This document shows, one piece after another, positions 47,160 to 58,862 of a stretch of DNA of 64,000 nt. Each line of letters opens with the position of its first letter. Within the stretch, counting starts at the first letter, position 1. The notes below the pieces were generated by a model, which had not been told where the DNA came from, ran no database searches, and saw nothing but the letters and a program-made list of their open reading frames with translations. Origin of the DNA: Malus domestica (Eukaryota > Streptophyta > Magnoliopsida > Rosales > Rosaceae); the NCBI RefSeq assembly GCF_042453785.1, contig NC_091673.1, positions 6,407,001 to 6,471,000 of the forward strand, given 5' to 3'. Both the position numbers and the translations under genes were made by a program.

Positions 47160-49792
47160 TCACCTTGGATAGAAAGAACTATGTGAAACACTCGCAACTG
47201 AAGAAGCACCATCTGCATTTAGAGGGTAACATTGGTCGTCGCCGTGGTCATTGAGTTCCATGGTCTTTTCATCTATAAAAGGTGGATTGGTGGGCGCAGG
47301 TAGGTGCAGCTCCTTCTTTGTTAGCATCTGCAGCGCCTTTGACATTGTTGGTCGTAAAGAGGAACTCTCTTGGGTGCATAGAAGTCCTATCTGAACCACT
47401 CTGAATATCTCATCCTTAACATTGTCATGGCAATTCTGCAACATTAAATTTGGGTCGTACAGTTCCTCTACAGTCCCTGCTTGAAAGTGCTTCCAGGTCT
47501 GTTTGGACAAAAAACACAGGAACAACGAAGTAAGAATGGGGATCTACTGTATACTGCAAATTCGAAGATCAAATTGTTTTATGAATGGAAGAAAAGGAAG
47601 AATTTATTGGGAAATTTACAATTGTAACTATGCCATCTGAGTACTCTGCAGATTTGCTCCTGTTGTTCTGCCTTCCAGTGATGATCTCCAATATAAGCAC
47701 TCCGAAGCTATAGACATCTGCCTTTTCTGTCAACTGGCCATGAGCTAGGTATTCTGGAGCCATGTATCCCCTGAGGTAGGTTAGAAACAACGGTAAGCTC
47801 AACTTTTTTCAGTCTTATTCATTTATCTTCGCTAAAATAACACGAAATGAATCTACTATAAATAGGCTTACAATGTTCCTGCAATTGCTGTGCTGATGTG
47901 ACTCTTATCTTCCTCGAAAGACCTGGCCAAACCAAAATCTGCAATTTTAGCACGAAGCCTTGAATCCAAAAGTATATTGCTCGCTTTTATGTCTCTGTGA
48001 ATGATCCTTGTTTTTGAGTTGTCGTGAAGGTAGGCTAAACCTTCTGCTGTTCCGACAATGATATCATATCTCCTCTCCCAGTTAAGTGTTTTAGCTCTTT
48101 CTTGATCTGTCGAAATTTGTTGAAAACATTGAGGGGAATGCAGAAACATGCACATACCACCTAGTTAAGATTTGTATAAATTAGCATAAATCTACGTAAT
48201 TACCGAAGATGAAGCGGTCAAGACTCCTGTTCGGTAGGTATTCATAGACGAGAAGGCTTTCAGGTCCCGAGCAACTGCAGCCTAACAACCTGACCAAGTT
48301 TCTGTGTTCCACGCTGCTTATAATGTTGATTTCATTGTAGAAATCTGCTGCTCTGTGTCTGTTGTTGAAGAAAAGCCTCTTCACTGCAATCTCTCTCCCA
48401 TCAGCCAGAACTCCCTGCAAGGAGAAACCCCAGTTAGTTTCCGAGTACAGAGGCATCAGACATTTAAGACAAACAAAAGACATGGAGACAAACTACCTTA
48501 TAAACAGTTCCGAAACCTCCTTGTCCAAGCTTGTTGACAATGTCAAAAGACCCCGTGGCCTTTTCAATTGTTGAGTACTTGAAGTTTAAGCTACTGTCGT
48601 TTAGGGTTTTCGCCCACTTCTCTGCATCATATGATCCTGCAAAACCCCGAAATTCTTTAGCAGTCCGGTAATCTCTTACATTTAATATACCATTTTGTCG
48701 ATCACAGATGTTCTTTTAATTTCACCATTGAAGCAATACAGTCTGATAGCATTGCAGAATTTCTACTAGCTTTTTACCTCTTCTTTTCTTTTGTATATAT
48801 CTGTGCTTCCAGATATAAAATCCGATGGCTACTCCAACTACCAAAACTACCAAGGAGCTGACAACTGCAACTACTATGACAATAGTGGTACCTGCAACAA
48901 AGTTCCGAAGATTAGGCGAGCAAAACTACACACCAGGCTCAGTCTCGAACCACCGAAGCACCCTACCATCCCCTCGCTTAAAGTGATTAAGGGGAATCTA
49001 TGTTAAATAGAAGGGGTAGAAATTTCATGTACCTCTGGAGCTTCCATTTCCCATTTCCTTGTTGAGAAAATCTCTGTCTGAATACCTCATAAAGCACCCG
49101 GTGTACAACGCTCGCCCCTCGGACCAAGGCAAGCATCCCAACATTGATGCAGATGCATTTTCCAAACACTGTCTGCAAGAGCTCTCATCCAAAGTTCTCC
49201 AGCAATCAGCCAACACATAAGCTGACTCGTTTGCCATCCCACTCACGCTCACCTCACCCCTTGCATATCCTCGGTTGCTTGGCGCAGACTCAACCGCACG
49301 CTTCACAACCTGCCTTGCCGAGGCTCCGAACGCCGAACTCTTCCTCGTGGTGTTCCCACACTCAACACTATCTTCCGATCCTCTAAACTCCTCGTAAAAG
49401 CTATAGTTTTCAGACCTCATGAAGCAACCGTCGAGGAAAATCCGACCCCCAGTGTGAGGAAAACATTGGGGAAGCACTGTACGCGCCTCGGCGTAGCATA
49501 GCACACAGTCTAGAAGAGAAAGGTCTCCATAGCATTGAGCTAGGCCGTAGTTGGTGTCGGGGCCTGAACCGGTGACTGCCACTCCGAAGCCGGAAGTTTG
49601 CATTTGTTCACTGATGTTTGCCATATTGCTGACAAAATTCGGAACAAACACGGTTGTGTTGTGCTCACGTTGGTTGGCGCACATTATTTGGACCGTCTTC
49701 GTTCTTGGATCTCCGACAGCCATTCCTAGTAACAGCAGGATCTTCAGCGGAAGCAAATGTTGGGAAAGAATTGAAACGTTGCATTTCTTCAT
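47160..49792 (-). CDS. CRK2: Cysteine-rich receptor-like kinase, CRK2 type
   Basis: Plasma-membrane DUF26 receptor kinase of the stress/ROS signalling family. Exons on the minus strand: 49792-49033, 48891-48778, 48636-48497, 48414-48204, 48106-47872, 47770-47620 and 47498-47160, all in frame, giving 649 residues. The start [10 protein letters not shown] opens a signal peptide; an upstream ATG at 49891 in the same frame lacks this feature. There are two DUF26 repeats, each with C-X8-C-X2-C ([13 protein letters not shown] and [13 protein letters not shown]). Exon 2 is the transmembrane helix. The kinase has the glycine loop GQGGFG, the VKRLFF lysine, [14 protein letters not shown] and APEY, and the protein ends HSSFYPR. 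All catalytic residues are present. The exon layout (one for the ectodomain, one for the helix, five for the kinase) is normal for CRKs. Confidence 0.92.
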
Positions 49793-51726
49793 TTTTTTTT
49801 GGGATGAATTGGAAGTTTGATTTAATTTGCAGCTGCCTCCATCCAAATTTATATGAAGGAATGTCGTGGAAGAAATAAGGATTGCTGTCAATTGGGCAAA
49901 TGGGGGAATTAGGAGTTACAGAAGGACATTTGGCACAAAAGTAGCAATGCAACCTGGACGAAAAAGAAAAGATAAAAACAAACTAAAACCAAACTTGGTT
50001 TTGAAGTGGATAAATTGCATTGAGATTTAGGCACCGTCCTTAAAGTCAAAAGGGCAGGTCTTGGATTTGGGTTTGTACCCAAAACTTGTAGTATGCAGTC
50101 CCAAGTTTCTTCCTTTGTCTTCACATTTTCACAGACAATTTAAACAAGAAACGTTTCTGTAATCAGCCTCCTGAAACTGGAGGTAGACTTACCTACGCCC
50201 TCAGATGCCATTGGGACAACTTGAACTGATAATACAGTGTCATGTTCGAAACGATACACAAGACACTATGATATTGATATTGATATTGATACTGATATGA
50301 AACAAGACACATTGCTTTTATGGTTGATTTGGGATGAAATCCTAAGTGTAGGTAAGTTCTGACTTTAAAATTGAACGATGATTTTTATGACACGAATATA
50401 ACGTCATGTTGACACGAATGGTGATATCTCGTAAACAATAAAATATTGTTTGTAAGTTTCTCAAGAGACCCCGATAAGAGTAAACAGTGTAGCCCCTCCC
50501 AGAAAAGTTGCCATCTTGAAAATTGGCTTTTGGATGAAATCTACACAAAAGACAAGGCCATGAGGTGAAGACAGCACGGAACATAACAACAAGTGGATCC
50601 CACATGGGCCCCACAAGCATTCCCAATTTGGACCCCGCAATTTGGATTGAATGTGAAAGAAGGTCGATTCCAGAGATAAAAGGTCTGCATTGAATTATAG
50701 AGGGAGGGAGGAGGTGTGATTCCCTGTAACCCACATAAATATCCAACCAGATGAGACCCCACCAATCCCTACCTACCATCGTCCCATGACCTCCAGCCAG
50801 CCCGCCATTGCCATTTGCCACCAACAGCTAACGGTCAACGTCTAAACTGCTAACGTTCTATACTGGTCTCCGGTGACGACTCAAATCAAGATGTTAGGCA
50901 GCTAGCTTAATACTGTACTGATATTGTAGAAAATTTAGTGATTAGTACTAATAACATGTCGATACATTTTTTATTCAGCGACAATAATATTAACATATTA
51001 TCAATGACATATGATCAATCCATTCATAGCAGCTTGCTCGAGAAACATGAGAGCATCGGCAGTCATCAATAGGGGCACCTAGACTGAACAGCTAATAAAT
51101 GCAAAAATAAAGGATTTTTCCCTACGTCCATATTAGCTGCAGCCAGCAGGGATAGACCGGAGTATAATTGAATTTTTTCGAGTTATATCCTAAATAAAGG
51201 GTATGAATTGCAGATAGAAATATGTATATAACTAAACTGTCAAGGAATTCTTACCAGAATTTGGTTCAGAAATCAATCCATGAGAGAAGAAAAGAATGAA
51301 GAAGTTGTAGGCAAAGTTTTGAGTGCATGAAAATTGGATTTTTTCCTTAAACACGAGACCTATAAATATTTATGTACACGTACCTTCTGTTTATGCATTG
51401 GATCAGTGAAACTATGAGTTTCTGCAGGTGAGGTGAGAAGCTTAATCGAGGACTTCTGGCTTCTGGTTTTTGGCTTTTGGCTTCTGCTGTTGTGAAATGA
51501 ATTAGCTAGCTAAAGAGAGAAAAGCCAACTCGAAGAAGAATATGTTCAGATGAGAAGTCAAGAATGATCTACGGCTGTACTGGAAAAGTTTCCTCTTTGC
51601 TATTCAACTTCAAACTTTCAAATCAAAAGACTGAAGACTGAAGACTGAAGACTGAAGGAGGAGAAATTGCAAACCACGCGGTGTTGGACCGAAAAGCCGA
51701 CAGCTATATCACACACACACGCAAAC
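49793..51726. other. CRK2 upstream region
   Basis: No second gene. A TTGACC W-box core lies near 50833-50838 on the minus strand, fitting pathogen-responsive CRK promoters by inference. A short GAAGACT tandem (8-base period) lies at about 51628-51655. Open stretches on the minus strand at 50342-50824 have no recognisable domain. Confidence 0.5.
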
Positions 51727-52473
51727 ATGTATACATATATGTGTATAGGAGGAGGGATAGCTATGTCCGGCAGTAGTTGCTGCATTTGACTGTTGTGAGA
51801 AATGAATGTCTCCATTTAACAGTTTTACCCTAATAATAATAATCTCTTGTGATGTGTCTGGGATTAGTTTTCATGGTTAAATAAAGTGAGAGTTGACAAT
51901 TGAAGCTTTTTGTTTTTTCTTCATAAAATACCAGCTTGGTTTTCATATGCACTACAAACTCGTTTTGGTTTAGTGATATTTGTCTCCGCTGTTGACGTAA
52001 TATTAAATTTGACTCGCATGCATGACGAGAACGATATATATTTGTGACAAATTTAACATCTAATTGTTAAAGTGCCAATTACAGTTTTATTTTTTTTCGT
52101 CCCCAGCAAAATTCAACAAAGGCTGTTAGCTCAGCACAAGTTTGTATGGAAAGATAATGTTCATATTGATGCCTTGTTTTCTACTCATATATAGCTCTTT
52201 GGCACAGATGACATATTCAACGTGAAAACAAACCACCCACTGCAATATAAGTCAATAACATTTAGTCTTAATCATCATTCCAAATAATTAACAGATGCAC
52301 ACAAATTAATATCCCGAGGAAATAAAAAAAAAAAAAAAACCAAGTGGAGAAGAATGTTGATAATAATAAATAATTGTTGCTATTATTAATGTTATTGCTG
52401 TTGTTATATTGTAACTATCTAATAATATATATACATATATATATATACATATATATATATATGTTATAGCAAC

Positions 52474-53212
52474 TGTTGGAAGTTTTGAGACTCTTGTCCC
52501 ACATTGGGGAAAACAAGATTCCCAAGGGCCTTTACATAGATTTAATGCTTTAATCTAGTAATTACAACATGGGCTATTTGGAAATGAATTGAAGGCTTGG
52601 GCCTTATGGTTGTGTGGATTAGACTTGTATAATATAGCCTAAATACAATTAATATTAATTAATCAAGACAAGGGCCTTGGGCCTTGAAATTTAAAATTAA
52701 TCTAATTCATTAATTTTAATTTTCGGATTAAGTTTTTAATTAATTTATTAATTAAAAACGTTTTGATTAAAAGACACAGCTCTTAGAAAGAGTTGTGTAC
52801 CTTCAAATACACTGAACATGTATTTGAAAGGGTGTGAAACAGCCTATATATCTGCAATCACAGTTTCCAAATGGATCATCTTTTTCTTGCTCTTTCATTC
52901 TGTACGAATTTTCTAGAGAGTAAACACACAAAAAGCAAATTCGCTAGAGTTCTAAAATCTAGTGCGGATTGTAGAATTAGGTAGTTGAATCTTGGTCGAG
53001 CAGACGTTATAGAACCACAAGCACATGAGTGGGACGAAAATACTGTTCGAAGGACATAGCTTTTACGCTAGCCTCTACCTTTTGTAATCAAGTTAGTAAC
53101 ATTAATTTCTGTATTTATTGTGTAATTTTCGTTTTGTATAGCAAATATATTTTGGTTAATAAAATATTAGAATTTCTGTTATTTTTGTTTATTTCTAAAT
53201 TGTTCTCCAACA
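52474..53212 (+). mobile_element. Solo LTR (739 bp)
   Basis: It begins TGTTGGAAG and ends TCTCCAACA, so the ends are short inverted repeats with TG/CA. Copy B of the spacer reads straight through this point, proving an insertion. The flanks are GCAAC and ACAAC, a target duplication with one mismatch. A TATATAT motif near 52852 may be its promoter. No internal retroelement genes remain. Confidence 0.82.
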
Positions 53213-53264
53213 ACAACTTGGTGTTTCAAACCCACCATTGTCATTTAATTTGAATGTTTATCTT

Positions 53265-53665
53265 TGTTGATGCACAAAACCGGAGGGATCTTGGAACAAC
53301 ATAAATCTGACCGTGAATCTGTAAGAAAGTAAAGAACACAAGATGTATCGTGGTTCACCCCAATGTTTGGGTTACGTCTACACTGATGTTGATATTGTTT
53401 CACTTTGAATGGTGAATATACAAGAAGGCTAGAGGCAGTGTGCTCTCTAGCCTATTTTCTGTGTTTGCCCTCTTTGAGATGTTTCCTCTCTTCCCATGGC
53501 CTAAACCTTGACCTCCCCTAATGAGGAGAGTGATGAGTCATTTTATAGAATAAGGGCTTCTCACTTATTACATATTTGCCCCTTCATTTATTACATAATT
53601 ACATTTGAGTCCCCCGAGTATTTATACGAGGTCTAAATACGAAGGCCCTAAATATGGTACAAACA
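53265..53665 (-). repeat. 3' LTR of the Dof-carrying element
   Basis: 401 bases, TGTTGATGCAC...GGTACAAACA on the plus strand, alignable without gaps to 56507-56907. Confidence 0.9.
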
Positions 53666-53883
53666 GTAGTCCCCCAAGTCTTCAGTCAAGATAGTCTTTT
53701 GGCTGGAGACTTGAAATTCAGTCCATGTGTGGGCTGAAGTAACTAGATGTCGTCTAGAACTGATACTCGATATGAGGGGGTGCTCAATGTGAAATGATGC
53801 TCAACTAGAAGTAGCACATGTTGCGAGGCTGCTCGGCTTGTGGCTTATGTTGCCTTGGTTGGCTCGGCTTGTGGCGTTGAAGA

Positions 53884-54330
53884 TGAGGGAGTCCATTTTA
53901 TAGAATAAGGGCTTGCTTCTCAATACATAAATGATGGGCTAGAGTTGATGCTGGCGGTGATGCGGTTGCTCAGCAGGCGGCGATGCTCTCTAATGATGGT
54001 GAGGGAGTCCCTTTTATAGAATAAGGGCTCACTCCTCAATACATAAGTGATGGGTTAGAAGTGATGCTCGCGGCGAGGCGGTTGCTCAGCTGGCGGCGAT
54101 GCTCTCTAATGAAGGTGAGGGAGTCCCTTTTATAGAATAAGGGTTCGCTTCTCAATACTTAAGTGATGGGCTAATGGTCTCTTTCTAAAGAAGGTGAGGG
54201 AGTCCATTTTATAAAATAAGGGTTTGCTCCTCAATACATGAATAATGGGTGCTCTCTAATGAAAGTGAGGGAGTCCCTTTTATAGAATAAGGGTTTGCTC
54301 CTCAGTACATAAATAATGGGCTAAGTCCCC
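53884..54330. repeat. Tandem repeat in the element, unit about 115 bp shrinking to 70 bp
   Basis: The phrase GAGGGAGTCC.TTTTATAGAA recurs at about 53886, 54007, 54118, 54198 and 54267, followed by variants of CTCAATACATAAGTGATGGG. The first three units also hold GCGGTTGCTCAGC.GGCGG. The unit resembles part of the LTR itself (GAGTCATTTTATAGAATAAG). Confidence 0.8.
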
Positions 54331-54487
54331 TAAGTATTTTTCATGAGGCCCAGTTGCGGAAGCCCAATATATGGTACATAGTGTAGTCCCCCAAATCTTC
54401 AGTTAATAGAGTCTGTTGGTTGGAGACTTCAAATTCAATCCATGTATGGGCCGAAGTGTCAGTTGTTCGGAGGCGGTCTTTATATAC

Positions 54488-54692
54488 CATGCACTGAAGC
54501 TTTGTAGGTGAAGCTTTGAAAGTGAAGTTTTATAGGTGAGGCTTTGAAAGTGAAGCTTTGAAGCTGGAGCTTTTGTAAATAAGGTTTTGAAGCTAAAGCT
54601 TTGTAAATGAGGCTTTCGAAGTCGGAGCTTTTGTAAATGAAGCTTTCGAAGCTGGAGCTCTGTAAATGAAGCTTTTGAAGCTGATTGACATG
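54488..54692. repeat. Minisatellite of GAAGCTTT-type units
   Basis: GAAGCTTTGTAAATGA and GAAGCTGGAGCTTTTG phrases alternate about a dozen times. Its translation on the minus strand gives a meaningless repetitive peptide (KLHLQSF-like), which should not be called a gene. Confidence 0.8.
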
Positions 54693-55639
54693 AGTGATAC
54701 TCATGAATGTTTATGTATGATTGACATGAGTGATGCTCATGTATGGTGGTGATTGTCATGAGTGATGCTCATGTATGATTCTTTGGATGACGAGTTGTAC
54801 TTTTGATCACCTGGTTGGTGATAATAACGGCAGGCTGCTGAATAATTTTGGAGTACTGGACGTACTTTTGATTACCTAGTTGGTGATAATAGCGGCATGT
54901 TGCCGAATAATTTTGGAGTACTTGACGTACTTTTGATTACCTGGTTAGTGATAAGCAAGTGGGTGTCCGGTCAGACAAGAGATCACCATGAGCACGTGGC
55001 TCATCAGTCTATAAGTTGGTAGACTTCTTTAATCAGCAACAATGTTGATCAGTGGATTTAGTTGCTCAATAATTCATGATAATAATTGACAATATAAGTA
55101 CGACCGTATAATGAATAAATCAAATTGACAAAGTTTGTCAAGGCAAAATATTGTATTACGTGCCTTCTATAAATAAATAATTTATGCAGTCGTGTGGTAA
55201 ATCACATGTTATATAAATCAATAATGTGATAGTAATCATGTGATATCATAAATAATAATTATATTATTTAATCATAAGTCATCATGATATAAAAATAATA
55301 AAATGATTATTTTATAATTAGTCATCATGACAAAAATAATAAGATATTAAATAAACAATGATATTGAGAAAACATAATGATGTTTGCTGAAAAGGAAAAG
55401 TAAAACTTATTTTATTTTATTTTTCTTTTGGCAGATGGCAGATGGAATAATAATAGGATTAATAATAGAGTGATGGCAGATTGCAGACGAAATAAAAACT
55501 TATCTTTTTAGACAATGGAGTGGGCATCTTCTTTGGTGGTCAACAAAAGTTATCGGTCTTGATAAAGTTCTTATCTCTATTTTTGACGAAATTATGGTCT
55601 GCCTCCTTTATTCCTTGCTTTTGCAATGTCACCCATGTG

Positions 55640-56210
55640 CTCTCGCAGAGGAAAGCTCATGGCTCACAATGTTCTATATAGTTGAGGGCGCTGTAATTCT
55701 CCAACAAAACCATCTCTCCATGGAAGTCCTGCCCTGCTCGCTCTCAGCCTGGTTGCTGCTGGGACCTTGTCCCCATCCCAATTCCAACCACAGCAGACCA
55801 CTGGAATCAGGTGATTCACAATATGAGAGTCAGACGTGTTCCCCATTGAATTACAGAACTGCATCAAGTTATTGAGGTGTGAGAACTTCATTTGATCAGG
55901 AAAAGAAAGGTGGAAATCAATTGGGATGTGAAATATCGACGACGAAGAAGGGCTCTGATTATTGGGTTTCTTAGGAGAAACTTTCTTGTTCTTTCTACAC
56001 CCGCCGCCACGGGGATGTTTCTGAGCGTCCCGCCTTTGGTCCAATACTTTTGCAGGTCTTGCAAAAGTACCTAGGTTAGGAGAGGTTGTAGTTGTTGTAG
56101 TAGCAAAACTTGGTGTAGGTGGAATCGCACCTAGGGCACTTGAGGGCTTGGCCATGCTGGGGCCTCAACCTCCGCTCGACCAATGGCCTCGAGTACGTTA
56201 ACATGTCACC
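55640..56210 (-). pseudogene. Captured Dof zinc-finger transcription factor fragment (frameshifted)
   Basis: On the minus strand one frame gives an N-terminal [10 protein letters not shown] followed by the Dof finger start [21 protein letters not shown] stop then replaces the residue before PRYFCKTC. A frame change follows, after which the adjoining frame supplies the finger end GGGCRKNKKV and a Ser-rich tail. The four zinc cysteines of the CX2C...CX2C layout are all visible (CPRC and CKTC). Dof proteins are plant-specific DNA-binding regulators of AAAG sites. The fragment lies wholly inside the LTR element and in its sense direction, so it is a transduplicated copy, now broken. The tail (55664-55960) stays open but matches no domain I know. 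Confidence 0.85.
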
Positions 56211-56487
56211 GAATAACGCTAGGACGAGTCCATCGGAGAGTCCTCGCGAATCGTTCCTTGTAGCCAGTCAAATGAATCCATGCAAACTTGCAGAGAATTA
56301 TGACCCATCAAACAAAACTAACCGAACCCAGATGAAAGAGAGAGTGAGAGTGAGAGTGAAGGAAAGAGAGAGATTGTGTCTCTATATGGGTTTTGCAGAT
56401 CCACGGTGGACAGTGGTGAGGTTGTGAAGGTTTCACGGTGATGAGATAAAAATTTGAGAGAGAATCAACATAGCTTTTCGTGTCTTT

Positions 56488-56506
56488 TCCCACAGACGGC
56501 GCCAAA
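56488..56506 (-). other. Primer binding site of the Dof-carrying element
   Basis: The minus strand reads TTTGGCGCCGTCTGTGGG directly beside the LTR. This GGCGCC-type primer site is common in plant Gypsy-type elements and fixes the orientation. Confidence 0.75.
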
Positions 56507-56907
56507 TGTTGATGCACAAAACTGGAGAGGTCTTGGAACAACATAAATCCGACCGTGAATCTGGAAGAAAGTAAAGAACACAAGATGTATCGTGGTTCAC
56601 CCCAATGTTTGGGCTTCGTCCACACTGATGTTGATATTGTTTCACTCTGAATAGTGAATATACAAGAAGGTTAGATGCAGTGTGCTCTCTAGCCTATTTT
56701 TTGTGTTTGCCCTCTCTGAGATGTTTTCTCTCTTCCCATGGTCTAAACCTTGACCTCCCCTAATGAGGAAAGTGATGAGTCATTTTATAGAATAAGGGCT
56801 CCTCACTTATTATATATTTGCCCCTTCATTTATTATATAATTATATTTGAGTCCCCCGAATATTTATACGAGGTCTAAATACGGAGGCCCTAAATATGGT
56901 ACAAACA
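56507..56907 (-). repeat. 5' LTR of the Dof-carrying element
   Basis: 401 bases matching 53265-53665. Most differences between the two are C/T or G/A changes, as expected from decay of methylated cytosines. Confidence 0.9.
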
Positions 56908-57288
56908 ATCTTAATCAGGGAATTGTTATTGGCACTTTAAAATTCTCATTTTATACTCCAAACTTTCCATATGTAGAAAGAAAAATACACTTGTGAGGAG
57001 TGTAGAATGAGATTTTTAGAGTGTCAATAACACTTCCCTATCAATGATTATATTTGTATACATCGCACCAAATTAACCCAGAAGACATATCTAATTAATT
57101 TATTGAAAATGAGAGTTTCCCCCTTAAAACTTATTTTCTCTCACTTAAACCCCATCCTCTTTATTTTTTCAGACTTAAACCCCATTTACTAGAGTCCAAC
57201 TAAGCAAATTTTGTAACATCCCACATCACTTAGGGGAGTGGATCCTGTAAGTTTTATATGTATATTCTCATCTCTACCTAGCACGAGG

Positions 57289-57395
57289 CCTTTTGAGAGC
57301 TCATTGGCTTTGGGTTCCATCAAAACTCCGAGGTTAAGTGAGTTCGTGCGAGAGCAATCCCAGGATGGGTGACCCACTAGGAAGTTCTTGTGTGA
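57289..57395 (+). other. 5S rRNA-like domain in the left Cassandra LTR
   Basis: The 5S internal-promoter landmarks are recognisable: CCATCAAAACTCCGAGGTTAAG, here given as two joined pieces of the A-box side, then GCGAGAGCAATCCCAGGATG and GGTGACC of the C-box side. In Cassandra this domain is known to carry a pol III promoter. It is not a functional 5S gene. Confidence 0.85.
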
Positions 57396-57648
57396 GTCAC
57401 AGAAACAAAACCTTGAAGACATGGTCGGGGCTTAAAGCGGACAATATCGTGTTATGACGGAGTAGAGCCTGGGATGTGGTGAGGGCCCGAGCCGGAATGT
57501 GACCATTTGGTATCAGAGCCAATCGCTGGCCAGAAGTGTGGACGTCGGGCCCCTAAGGGGGGTGGATTGTAACATCCCACATTGTCAAGGGGAGTGGATC
57601 CTGTAAACCTTATATGTATATTCCCATCTCTACCTAGCACAAGACCTT

Positions 57649-57750
57649 TTAGGAGCTCATTGGCTTCGGGTTGCATCGGAACTCCAAAATTAGCGAGTTC
57701 GTGTGAGAGCAATACCAGGATGGGTGACCTATTGGGAAGTTCTCGTGTGA
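57649..57750 (+). other. 5S rRNA-like domain in the right Cassandra LTR
   Basis: The same domain as in the left LTR but more diverged: AACTCCAAAATTAGCG replaces the usual AACTCCGAAGTTAAGCG, while AGGATGGGTGACC is kept. The changes lie in the A-box side, so promoter activity of this copy is doubtful. Confidence 0.8.
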
Positions 57751-57860
57751 GTTCCCAAAAACAAAACCGTGAAGGCGTGGTCAGGCTCAAAGCGGACAAT
57801 ATCGTGCTACGGCGGAGTCAAGCCTGAGATGTGGTGGGGGCGCCGGGATGTGACAAATTT

Positions 57861-58639
57861 CCTTAACAAGCTTGGTATGTTAGTTTTTATAATTCTTGTG
57901 TTCCTAAAATACCCTTATAGATTGTACCGTGGGTGAGGGTTTGACTTAAGATTTACAATAAATTTTGTATTTTATTGATTTCAATGCAATTAAATGTCAA
58001 TTAACCTATTATTTTATTAGGCTTTCTTTTCTCAATTTTTTTTTTACCAACAATTGTTTTATTGTGAAACTAACTTACCTTATTAGCATGCAATATATAA
58101 TATAAATAAAAATATTATGGTGTTTTACGTTGAAACATGGAAAAATAATTTGTGTCAAAAAAAGTTGTACAAAATAATTGTTGTATTTTTTTTTCATTTC
58201 ATGGAAAATAATTTACCTATCTATGTTAGTACCCACTTAGAATACAAATACTGTAAAAATAAGTTACCTACCCCATAGGCATGATATTGTAAAGAAAAAA
58301 AATATAGGTAAATAGTTTGTATCAAAAGAATGTAGGTCAATTACTTTGTATCAAAAAAATGTAGGTAAATTAGTGAATTTTAAAAGTATAGGTAAATAGT
58401 TTGTAATACGTGGTTTTAAATCAGGAGCTCATTGCTCATTGCTCATTGAGCATAATTGAAGGTGAGTAATAATATTTATTGACATATTTAGGGTATTGTG
58501 GCATAAGTTGTAAAGATTTTATAATGATAGTTCATTTATTTGCCAACATGACAAACTATTTGAATTTTGGGTTTTATTTGGATGTTTAATATGAGATGAG
58601 TTTTTGTCTAAACAATAACAGCTACAAGGGTCTATATCT
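57861..58639. other. AT-rich insert or flank between Cassandra and spacer copy A
   Basis: Not present in spacer copy B. It contains repeated short phrases (GTAGGTAAAT, TTTGTATCAAAA.AATGTAGG at 58300-58400) but no gene and no clear element borders. Confidence 0.4.
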
Positions 58640-58862
58640 AAACAACCCATTAATTTATGAACCAGTCTCTTTGCAGAGAAAAATTGCCAGACTAATTATA
58701 TTTAGCTTTTGTACTTTCCAAATAAATTATAATATGATATTTTATTCCATAAAATTCGATGAATTCAGTGCGGTGCTTGAAAATTGTAGCAGCTGCAGTT
58801 TGATCTACATGTGCACCCCAAGAGCTGGCATTGTCATTATTCCTTGATTAACTGTTAATCTT

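Larger units (their letters stand above)
53265..56907 (-). mobile_element. Non-autonomous LTR retroelement (3.6 kb) carrying a Dof gene fragment
   Basis: Two 401-base LTRs (53265-53665 and 56507-56907) and a perfect target duplication ATCTT (53260-53264 and 56908-56912). It reads on the minus strand: next to the right LTR is the primer site TTTGGCGCCGTCTGTGGGAA (56488-56506), and next to the left LTR a purine-rich tract (CTTGGGGGACTAC). No gag or pol was found. The inside holds tandem repeats (53884-54330, 54488-54692, 54783-54955) and a broken Dof zinc-finger gene (55640-56210). The LTRs differ at about two dozen sites by hand count, so it is not young. It must have moved with enzymes from another Gypsy-type element. 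Confidence 0.88.
57212..57855 (+). mobile_element. Cassandra-type TRIM with 5S rRNA-like LTRs
   Basis: A complete 644-base element. LTRs lie at 57212-57504 and 57568-57855 (TGTAACATCCCACAT...ATGTGACA). A perfect target duplication AATTT sits at 57207-57211 and 57856-57860. The primer site TGGTATCAGAGCC lies at 57508-57520, and the purine tract CTAAGGGGGGTGGAT just before the second LTR. Between the LTRs are only about 60 bases. Each LTR holds a 5S-like domain with AACTCCGAGGTTAAG and AGGATGGGTGACC, the hallmark of Cassandra. It makes no protein and depends on other elements. Confidence 0.95.
51727..58862. repeat. Spacer duplication, copy A (split by three insertions)
   Basis: Homologous to 58875-59955 in four blocks: 51727-52473, 53213-53264, 56913-57105 and 58640-58862. 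Between the blocks sit the solo LTR, the Dof-carrying LTR element, and the Cassandra element plus flank. Shared phrases include GAGAAATGAATGTCTCC, GGCTGTTAGCTCAGC and GAACCAGTCTCTTTGCAGAG. Confidence 0.85.

Noticed and set aside
54403-54759. Repetitive open frames on the minus strand (LHLQSF-like repeats)
   Set aside because: Translation of a GAAGCTTT minisatellite inside the LTR element; two frames are open at once, which is a sign of repeat structure and not of a gene.
55594-55875. Plus-strand gene of 93 codons
   Set aside because: It is the opposite strand of the captured Dof fragment tail.
57289-57750. 5S rRNA genes
   Set aside because: The two 5S-like stretches lie inside matched LTRs with a primer site and purine tract between them, so they belong to a Cassandra element.
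57452-57799. 115-codon open stretch opposite Cassandra
   Set aside because: It and a similar one at 57189-57422 are the same non-coding LTR read backward in both copies.
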